In this document: piece by piece, positions 44,286-50,369 of the stretch
Layout: each line of letters begins with the position of its first letter
Numbering within the stretch: the first letter of the stretch is position 1
Source: Moraxellaceae bacterium
GTDB lineage: Bacteria; Pseudomonadota; Gammaproteobacteria; Pseudomonadales; Moraxellaceae
DNA: 50,369 bases
Assembly (NCBI GenBank): GCA_020697295.1
Contig: JAJFBF010000023.1
Span: forward strand, 1-50,369
Direction of reading: 5' to 3'
The notes under the pieces: model-generated
The model's database searches: none
Seen by the model: the letters and a program-made list of their open reading frames with translations, nothing else
Told to the model about the DNA's origin: nothing
Translations under genes and position numbers: made by a program

Positions 44286-45875
44286 ATGAACCGCTCCTTC
44301 GACTATGACGTGGTGATCGTCGGCTCCGGCTTCGGCGGCAGCGTGAGCGCGCTGCGCCTGGCGGAAAAAGGCTGGAAAGTGGCGGTTCTGGAAATGGGGC
44401 GCCGTCTGACCAAGGTGGATTTTGATCGCGCCGCCGACAGCAGCACGGCGCTGTCGTGGATGCCCGCGCTCGGCATGAAGGGCTTCTTTGCCCAGGAAGT
44501 CTTCCAGCATGTCGCCATCCTGCGTGGCATTGGCGTCGGCGGCGGCAGCAATGTCTATGGCGCGGTGCTGCTGGAACCGAAGGACCGTTTCTACCAGGAC
44601 CCGGCCTGGGCCCACCTCAATCCCGACTGGCGCAGCGAGCTGGCGCCGCACTATGTCACCGCCCGCCAGATGCTGGGCGTCAATGACAATCCCTACCGCG
44701 GCCTGCAGGACGAGTGGCTGGAAGCCGCGGCGAAAAAAATGGGCGCGCACGACAGCTTTGGCGCCGTGCCGCAGGGCATCTTCTTCGGCACGCCGTATCG
44801 CCCCGCGCCGGATCCCTATTTCAATGGCAAGGGCCCGGACCGCCAGGGCTGCACGCAGTGCGGGCGCTGCTTTACCGGCTGCGCGGTGGGCGCCAAGAAC
44901 TCGCTGGACAAGAACTACCTGTATTTTGCCGAGCGCGCCGGCGTGAAGGTGCTGACCGAGCGCAAGGTCACGCATCTCGAGCCGGTGCCGGAAGGCGGCT
45001 ACCTGCTGCATCAGGAACATCCCTGGGATAGCGGCATCACCTATAAGCCGTTGTACGCGCGCCAGGTGATTCTCGCCGCCGGAGCGCTCGGCACGCAGGA
45101 GTTGCTCTTCGCCTCGCGCGATCGCTATCGCACGCTGCCGAAAGTCTCGAAGACGCTGGGCGCGCGCGTGCGCACCAATAGCGAGGCCCTGGTCGGCATC
45201 CTGGCGAAGGACGAGAACGTCGACCTCACCCACGGCGCTTCCATCTCCACGCACTTTTATGCCGATGAGAACACCCACCTCACGCAGAACCGCCTGCCGC
45301 CGGCCTATTCCATGATGAAGCTCTACATGGTGCCCATGGTCGACGATGCCAAGCCGCTGCGCCGCGCTCTGCGTACGGTCTGGCAGTATGTGAAGCAGCC
45401 GATCGCGTCGACGCGCGTGTATTTCTCGCGCAACTGGTACAAGCGCACGACCTATCTCACGGTCATGCAGCATGCCGACAACGAGCTGAATTTCGGCTAC
45501 GGCCGCACGCTTCTGCGCGGCTTCCGCCATGGCCTGAAATCCCGGCTCGGCAAGGGCGGGCGCACGCCGTCCTTCCTGCCCCAGGCCAATGCCGCCGCCC
45601 GCGCCTTTGCCGAGGTCAGCAACGGCACGCCGCAAAACATGGTCGTCGAAAGCCTGGGCAACCTCTCCGTGACCGCGCACATCCTCGGTGGCGCCGTCAT
45701 GGCCGCGAACGAGCGGGAAGGTGTCATTGACGTGAACCACGAGGTATTCGGCCATCCCGGCCTCTTTGTCGTGGATGGCAGCGCCATTCCCGCCAATGTC
45801 GGCGTCAATCCCAGCCTGACCATTACCGCGCTCGCCGAGCGTTTTGCGTCGCGCTTTCCGCGCAAGGAGCACTGA
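44286..45875 (+). CDS. GMC oxidoreductase with ferredoxin-like cysteine motif (cholesterol-oxidase-like)
   Basis: A 529-residue flavoprotein. FAD site: VVIVGSGFGGSVSALRLAE with VAVLEMGRRL; GGGSNVYGAVLLEP is the GMC signature; C-terminal FVVDGSAIPANVGVNPSLTI completes the FAD and active site. C189-x2-C192-x2-C195-x3-C199 (GCTQCGRCFTGCAVGAKNS) resembles a [4Fe-4S] ferredoxin motif and is shared with cholesterol-oxidase-like members of the family as I recall them. The substrate is likely a sterol-like or other hydrophobic alcohol. The gene starts 1 base after its upstream neighbour and is followed after 3 bases by an SDR. Cytoplasmic; no signal peptide is visible. Confidence 0.88.
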   Translation: MNRSFDYDVVIVGSGFGGSVSALRLAEKGWKVAVLEMGRRLTKVDFDRAADSSTALSWMPALGMKGFFAQEVFQHVAILRGIGVGGGSNVYGAVLLEPKDRFYQDPAWAHLNPDWRSELAPHYVTARQMLGVNDNPYRGLQDEWLEAAAKKMGAHDSFGAVPQGIFFGTPYRPAPDPYFNGKGPDRQGCTQCGRCFTGCAVGAKNSLDKNYLYFAERAGVKVLTERKVTHLEPVPEGGYLLHQEHPWDSGITYKPLYARQVILAAGALGTQELLFASRDRYRTLPKVSKTLGARVRTNSEALVGILAKDENVDLTHGASISTHFYADENTHLTQNRLPPAYSMMKLYMVPMVDDAKPLRRALRTVWQYVKQPIASTRVYFSRNWYKRTTYLTVMQHADNELNFGYGRTLLRGFRHGLKSRLGKGGRTPSFLPQANAAARAFAEVSNGTPQNMVVESLGNLSVTAHILGGAVMAANEREGVIDVNHEVFGHPGLFVVDGSAIPANVGVNPSLTITALAERFASRFPRKEH

Positions 45876-45878
45876 ATC

Positions 45879-46712
45879 ATGGCGACTTCTTCCAAGGTCA
45901 CCGCCAAAAGCATCCGCAAGGTCATCCTCACCGGAGGCTCCTCCGGCCTTGGTCTCGCGCTGGCCGAGCCGCTGCTGCGCCGGGGTGATCACGTGACCCT
46001 GGTGGCGCGCGATCCGGTCAAGCTGGCGGAGGCCGTGCACCACCTCATGGGAAAGGTGCCGGGCGCGAAGATCGACGTGCTGTCGCTGGATGTCAGCGGT
46101 GCGGAGGTGGAAGCCGGTCTCGCGACGGCGGTAGCCCGAATGGGCGGGCTGGATCTGCTCATCAACTCCGCCGGCATCCTGCGCGAAGGTTATTTCGAAA
46201 AGCTCACCGAGCAGGACTACCGGCAGACCTTCGACATCAATTATTTCGGCACCTTGCGCACGATCCGGGCGGCGCTGCCCTTCCTCAAGCAGTCCGGCCG
46301 CGGCCAGATCGTCAATATCGCCTCGATGGCGGCGCTCACCGGCGTCTTCGGCTATACCGCCTACTGCAGCTCCAAATATGCGTTGCTGGGCTTCTCCGAC
46401 GCCTTGCGCGCCGAGATGAAGCCGCAGGGTATCAAGGTGCAGGTGGTCTGCCCGCCCGAATTCGACTCGCCCATGGTGGATGCGCTGGACCAGACGCGCA
46501 CCCCGGAAAACCAGGCGCACACGCTGGCGATCCCCAAGCTCGGCGTGAGTACCGTGGTCGATGCCATCATGGCCGGCCTCGACAAATCTCCGTTTCTTAT
46601 CGTGCCGGGGGCGCAGACCCGGCTCATGGCCTTCGGCATCCGCTGCTTCCCCGGCTTCAGCCGCTGGGTCGCGGACCATCGCATTCAGGCCGCCTATCGC
46701 GGCCCGCACTGA
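45879..46712 (+). CDS. SDR oxidoreductase, 3-ketosphinganine-reductase-like
   Basis: A 277-residue SDR. KVILTGGSSGLGLALAEPLL (cofactor motif), VTLVARDPVKLAEAVHHLMG, LLINSAGI, catalytic Ser in NIASMAAL, and YTAYCSSKYALLGF (Tyr-x3-Lys). KVQVVCPPEFDSPMVDALDQ resembles the CPP-D-TP segment of 3-ketodihydrosphingosine reductases, and a C-terminal hydrophobic stretch (RLMAFGIRCFPGFSRWVADH) suggests membrane association. Second SDR-type step in the GMC operon; starts 3 bases after the GMC stop. The exact substrate is unknown; a lipid ketone is plausible. Confidence 0.88.
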   Translation: MATSSKVTAKSIRKVILTGGSSGLGLALAEPLLRRGDHVTLVARDPVKLAEAVHHLMGKVPGAKIDVLSLDVSGAEVEAGLATAVARMGGLDLLINSAGILREGYFEKLTEQDYRQTFDINYFGTLRTIRAALPFLKQSGRGQIVNIASMAALTGVFGYTAYCSSKYALLGFSDALRAEMKPQGIKVQVVCPPEFDSPMVDALDQTRTPENQAHTLAIPKLGVSTVVDAIMAGLDKSPFLIVPGAQTRLMAFGIRCFPGFSRWVADHRIQAAYRGPH

Positions 46713-46723
46713 CAGGAGCCGGC

Positions 46724-47551
46724 ATGGGCACTCTCAAGGGAAAGGTGATCGCCATTACCGGCGCCGGCAACGGCATCGGTCGTGCGCTGGCGCTCGAGGC
46801 GGCGGAGCAGGGCGCGCACCTGGCGCTGTCCGATATCCGGCAGGAGCAGCTGCTGCAGACGGCGGCCATGGTGCAGCGCTACGGCGTGCGGATCTCCACA
46901 CATGTGGTCGACGTGGCAAAACGCGAGGAAGTGGAAGCCTGGGCCGCGGCCACGAAGCAGGAGCACGGCGGCTGCGATATTGTCATCAACAATGCCGGCG
47001 TCGCCCTGCTGGATACGCTCGAGGACGTGCCCTACGAGCAGTTCCAGTGGGTGTTCAATATTCTTTACTGGGGCGTGGTGCACGGCACCCGCGCCTTCCT
47101 GCCCATGGTGCGCGAACGTGGCGGCACGATTGCCAATATGGGCAGCATCCATTCCTTTATCGCCGCCCCGAACAACGGGCCGTATTGCGCGGCCAAAAGC
47201 GCAGTGCGCGGCTTCTGCGATGCGCTGCGCGAGGAAGTGCGCGCCGATGGCGTGAATGTGCTGCTGATCATGCCGGGCGGCATCCGCACCGAGATCGTGC
47301 GCAATTCAAAGGTCAACAAGTTCATCAACGCCGGCGCCTCACAGGAAGACGTGCACCGTGCCCATAACGCAGCTTCGCTGACCTCGCCGGAGCAGGCCGC
47401 GACAATCATCCTGCGCGCCATTCGTGCGCGCCGGCCGCGCGTACTGGTGGGCTGGGATGCCGTGTTCTACGACTGGCTGACGCGCCTGCTGCCGAACGCC
47501 GCGCACCGCCTCTATGCCTGGGGTGCGCGCAAGCTGGCGGTGGCGCGCTGA
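46724..47551 (+). CDS. SDR oxidoreductase
   Basis: A 275-residue classical SDR. VIAITGAGNGIGRALALEAA (cofactor motif), IVINNAGVALLDTLEDVPYE, MGSIHSFIAAPNNGPYCAAK (Ser, Tyr and Lys of the active site), IMPGGIRTEIVRNSKVNKFI. Asp after the second strand (ALSDIRQEQL) suggests NAD. It is the last gene of the operon, 11 bases after the other SDR, with CAGGAG before the ATG. The residues after 250 (LVGWDAVFYDWLTRLLPNAA) form a hydrophobic tail, as in lipid-acting members. No T-tract terminator is evident before the tRNA gene, which is on the other strand. Confidence 0.9.
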   Translation: MGTLKGKVIAITGAGNGIGRALALEAAEQGAHLALSDIRQEQLLQTAAMVQRYGVRISTHVVDVAKREEVEAWAAATKQEHGGCDIVINNAGVALLDTLEDVPYEQFQWVFNILYWGVVHGTRAFLPMVRERGGTIANMGSIHSFIAAPNNGPYCAAKSAVRGFCDALREEVRADGVNVLLIMPGGIRTEIVRNSKVNKFINAGASQEDVHRAHNAASLTSPEQAATIILRAIRARRPRVLVGWDAVFYDWLTRLLPNAAHRLYAWGARKLAVAR

Positions 47552-47637
47552 GGGAAAGACGAACCGGGCAGGGTTTCCCTTGGCGCGTGCTCGCGCCAGG
47601 CCGGGAGTTCCAGCCTGCTGGCGAAGAGTCAGGGAGA

Positions 47638-47714
47638 TGGTGGGCCCGCTGGGACTTGAACCCAGGACCAAAGGATTATGAGTCCTCTGCTCTAACCAAC
47701 TGAGCTACAGGCCC
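47638..47714 (-). tRNA. ileX: tRNA with CAU anticodon, probably tRNA-Ile2 (lysidine) rather than elongator tRNA-Met
   Basis: The reverse strand reads a complete cloverleaf: acceptor GGGCCTG, D-arm AGCTCAGTTGGTTAGAGC, anticodon arm around CTCATAA with CAT at 47680-47678, variable loop, T arm GGTTCAAGTCC, and encoded CCA end. 77 bases. CAT may mean Met or, with C34 changed to lysidine by TilS, Ile. TTGGTC after the anticodon arm and the position near rpoD, as for ileX in E. coli, favour Ile2; a tRNA-model score is needed to decide. Confidence 0.9.
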
Positions 47715-47754
47715 TTTTTACAAGGAGGCGCGAGTATAACGGAATGCGCCCCAA

Positions 47755-47780
47755 CAAAAACCCCGGGACAGGCCCGGGGT
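47755..47780 (-). terminator. Intrinsic terminator after yqhA
   Basis: On the reverse strand, stem ACCCCGGG/CCCGGGGT with a five-base loop, followed by TTTTT (complement of 47756-47760). It is 18 bases after the yqhA stop. Confidence 0.88.
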
Positions 47781-47797
47781 CATCGTCACCACATCGC

Positions 47798-48352
47798 TCA
47801 GTGGCCGTTCTGCCGCGCGCCCGTGATGGGGTGGGTGCCGGGGGTACTGATGCGGTCTACCCAGGCCATGATCAGGGCCGAGAACAGGAAGGCGGTGTGG
47901 ATGACGACCTGCCACATGATGGTGTCGTTGGTCTTGGTTTCGGCCTCGATAAAGGTCTTGAGCAGGTGGATGGAGGAGATGCTGATCAGCGCCATGGCCA
48001 GCTTGACCTTGAGCACCCCGGCGTTCACATGGCCCAGCCACTCCGGCTTGTCGGGGTGGTCTTCGATCTTCAGGCGCGACACGAAGGTTTCGTAGCCGCC
48101 GATGATCACCATGATCAGCAGGTTGGACACCATGACCACGTCAATCAGGCTGAGGACGGTCAGCATGATGGTGGTCTCGGTCAGCTCGGCGGCATGGGTG
48201 ATCAGATGCCACACCTCCTTGAGGAAGAGGCCGGCGTAGACCGCCTGGGCCACGATCAGGCCCAGGTACAGGGGGAGCTGCAGCCAGCGGCTGGTGAAGA
48301 TCAGCTGCGACATGATGTTCATGTGGACAGGGCGCTTCTGGGGGTCGTTCAT
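47798..48352 (-). CDS. yqhA: YqhA/UPF0114 family inner-membrane protein
   Basis: A 184-residue membrane protein with three to four hydrophobic helices (LPLYLGLIVAQAVYAGLFL; IMLTVLSLIDVVMVSNLLIM; VKLAMALISISSIHLLKTFI; WQVVIHTAFLFSALIMAWVD). IIGGYETFVSRLKIEDHPDK and GHVNAGVLKVKLA are conserved in the UPF0114 family, which has no known function. ATG 48352 was chosen as it yields the family's short N-terminus; ATG 48322 is also possible. A hairpin with T tract precedes it on the same strand (terminator of the upstream gene) and one follows it, so it is a separate unit. Confidence 0.87.
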   Translation of the reverse strand: MNDPQKRPVHMNIMSQLIFTSRWLQLPLYLGLIVAQAVYAGLFLKEVWHLITHAAELTETTIMLTVLSLIDVVMVSNLLIMVIIGGYETFVSRLKIEDHPDKPEWLGHVNAGVLKVKLAMALISISSIHLLKTFIEAETKTNDTIMWQVVIHTAFLFSALIMAWVDRISTPGTHPITGARQNGH

Positions 48353-48402
48353 AGGGCTGGGAAGTCCTGATGAGAAAAAAGTTGGGCATGCGGATTTTGC
48401 CC

Positions 48403-48425
48403 AAAAAAAACGCCCCTGCAAGGGC
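48403..48425 (-). terminator. Intrinsic terminator after the multi-histidine membrane protein
   Basis: On the reverse strand GCCCT, short loop, AGGGGC hairpin (with one bulge) runs into eight Ts (complement of 48403-48410). It is 99 bases after the stop of the 333-residue membrane protein gene. Confidence 0.65.
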
Positions 48426-48523
48426 TGTCTTCCGGGTTCGGCTCACTTGTCGGCCAGGGGGCGGGCCGAAGCCCGGGCAGGATGGCGCTGTTCGCGCCGG
48501 ACTTCCGGGGCCTGGGGCAGGTG

Positions 48524-49525
48524 TCACACCAGCGTGTACTTGCGGTGCAGGCTTCCCGCCTTCCACATCCTGCCTTCAAGATAAATGTGGATCACATTGA
48601 TCAGGATGGCGACGAAGGCAAAGTAGGAAGTGGCGGTGGAGCCGCTCATGGACATTATGCCTGCGGCTGCCAGGGCCACCAGGGGGGTCAGCAGGAGTTC
48701 CGGCATGGGAACGATGTTCCGCAGCCGCGAGAACACGTTGAACCTGATGTCCCGGTTCCGGTTGGTGTTGTGGTTGATATAGAAGGCAAACGCCGTCAGA
48801 TCGTGCACGACGACGGGCGCAAGTATCATCAGCAACGGCAGGTCAAGAGCGAACATGCCGGCATATACAAAAAGCATGATTGTGTGGGCGGCGATCAGGA
48901 GGCGGCCCATGCGGGTCTTGCTCTGCCGCGCCACCAGCGTGCCGACGAAGCCGAAAGCCGCAAGGACAAGCAGGGATAGCCCGATCATGACCGGTTTGGC
49001 GTCGGGCAGAACCTGAACGTCGGGGCTGAGGCGGATCATGATGGCCAGCAGGCCGATCGACGCGATGAATATGGCCATCCATCGCCAGAGCGTATGCAGT
49101 CGCGACTTGTTCCGGGCCACCATGGCGGCAATGCCGGCCTGCTGGGAATTCTGGTGGTAGAAGTTGTAGGCCATGAGGCAGGCCATGAAGACCAGGTCGC
49201 CCACCAGGAGGATCAGGGCCAGAGTGCCGATACCCACCAGGATGCACTTGGCCAGGGTGAACCTGTACGCCACCACGTATTCCCGGTCGGCGAAGGTGAA
49301 GATGCTGGCAATGGCATGCGGCGTCTGCAGCAGCAGGCTGACCAGCAGGAAGAGCTGGGGGTCGAAGGAAATGCGGCGGGAGAATTCCAGGTTCGTGGCC
49401 ACGGCATCGAGCAGCACGAATATCAGGGTGGCCGGAACGATGAGGTAGATACCGAGCAGGATCAGGGGGCTGAGTCGGTTAAGCGGCAGCTCGGGCGCGG
49501 GAGGGGCGGTGCTGGTCGTCGTCAT
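48524..49525 (-). CDS. Uncharacterised multi-pass membrane protein with conserved-looking histidines
   Basis: A 333-residue protein with about eight hydrophobic segments ([95 protein letters not shown]). I do not recognise a named family. Histidines lie at or near membrane boundaries in motifs: [17 protein letters not shown] (H70), [11 protein letters not shown] (H124), AAHTIM (H214), [18 protein letters not shown] (H241, H252), NVIHIYLEG (H313) and LHRKY (H327). This pattern suggests a metal or heme centre as in membrane oxygenases, but that is inference. GGAGG lies 5 bases before the ATG at 49525. It sits alone between yqhA and rpoD with terminators on both sides. Confidence 0.75.
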   Translation of the reverse strand: MTTTSTAPPAPELPLNRLSPLILLGIYLIVPATLIFVLLDAVATNLEFSRRISFDPQLFLLVSLLLQTPHAIASIFTFADREYVVAYRFTLAKCILVGIGTLALILLVGDLVFMACLMAYNFYHQNSQQAGIAAMVARNKSRLHTLWRWMAIFIASIGLLAIMIRLSPDVQVLPDAKPVMIGLSLLVLAAFGFVGTLVARQSKTRMGRLLIAAHTIMLFVYAGMFALDLPLLMILAPVVVHDLTAFAFYINHNTNRNRDIRFNVFSRLRNIVPMPELLLTPLVALAAAGIMSMSGSTATSYFAFVAILINVIHIYLEGRMWKAGSLHRKYTLV

Positions 49526-49573
49526 GGGGCCCTCCAGCGGTAGTGATGGTCGGTGCCTCCGCGCTGCAGCAAG

Positions 49574-49599
49574 AAAAAAGGCATCCATCCGGATGCCTT
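49574..49599 (-). terminator. Intrinsic terminator after rpoD
   Basis: On the reverse strand, stem AAGGCATCC/GGATGCCTT with a four-base loop, followed by six Ts interrupted once (complement of 49574-49579). It is 17 bases after the rpoD stop. Confidence 0.93.
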
Positions 49600-49615
49600 G
49601 GTTCTCGCAGGAGCC

Positions 49616-50369
<754 letters not shown>

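Noticed and set aside
44022..46709. Very long (895-residue) antisense open frame across the GMC and SDR genes
   Set aside because: It spans three clear + strand genes with catalytic motifs, has no ribosome site and its product is repetitive and charged, as GC-rich shadows usually are.

Overview
The window is high-GC, densely coded DNA from a gammaproteobacterium. The best anchors are the rpoD 3' part at the right edge with a CAU-anticodon tRNA close by (as ileX lies near rpoD in E. coli), a FabY-type initiating ketoacyl synthase (characterised in Pseudomonas aeruginosa), a family I lipase with its dedicated foldase, and an mmsA/mmsR divergent pair. Together these suggest a lipid-using relative of the Pseudomonadales. 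Species cannot be told from this window. There is no phage, insertion sequence, CRISPR array or rRNA; it reads as chromosome with metabolic accessory clusters.

Layout. 1-1596: mmsA (5' part) and divergent AraC regulator mmsR. 1608-3070: TetR regulator with overlapping palindromic operators, divergent from a glutathione S-transferase. 3176-5476: lone molybdopterin oxidoreductase. 5477-5963: gene-free stretch with a perfect hairpin and an 8-bp tandem repeat. 5964-10468: TPP-dependent acetolactate-synthase-like enzyme, SDR, and two translationally coupled citrate-synthase-superfamily proteins whose active-site residues look non-canonical. 10780-16038: TonB receptor, periplasmic ABC_sub_bind protein and hybrid sensor kinase, probably one uptake-and-sensing unit without any permease. 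16223-23464: three-gene transglutaminase/ATP-grasp/alpha-E peptide-ligase-type operon. 23558-26225: TetR regulator, SDR and MBL-fold hydrolase. 26638-28637: glutathione-dependent formaldehyde oxidation (frmA, frmB), then a small cytochrome c. 29169-31279: FAD oxidoreductase and methyltransferase. 31643-34603: katG and divergent dps (peroxide defence). 34715-39052: AraC regulator, lipase lipA, foldase lipB, and a broken alpha/beta hydrolase. 39084-43006: fabY and acyl desaturase on one strand with a divergent TetR gene and two matching operators between. 43122-47551: TetR regulator, unknown protein, GMC oxidoreductase with a ferredoxin-like cysteine motif, and two SDRs in one tight operon. 47638-50369: tRNA, YqhA, an uncharacterised multi-histidine membrane protein, rpoD.

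The main themes are lipid handling (lipase, desaturase, FabY, GMC/SDR cluster), oxidative or aldehyde stress (katG, dps, frmAB) and many local TetR/AraC switches that carry their own palindromes. A dispersed palindrome of REP type (core GTCGGGATTCATCCCGAC) occurs four times, each at the 3' end of a gene, and in one case supplies the gene's stop codon. The least explained pieces are the paired citrate-synthase-like proteins, the TonB receptor/binding protein/kinase unit, the GMC/SDR operon and the multi-histidine membrane protein.
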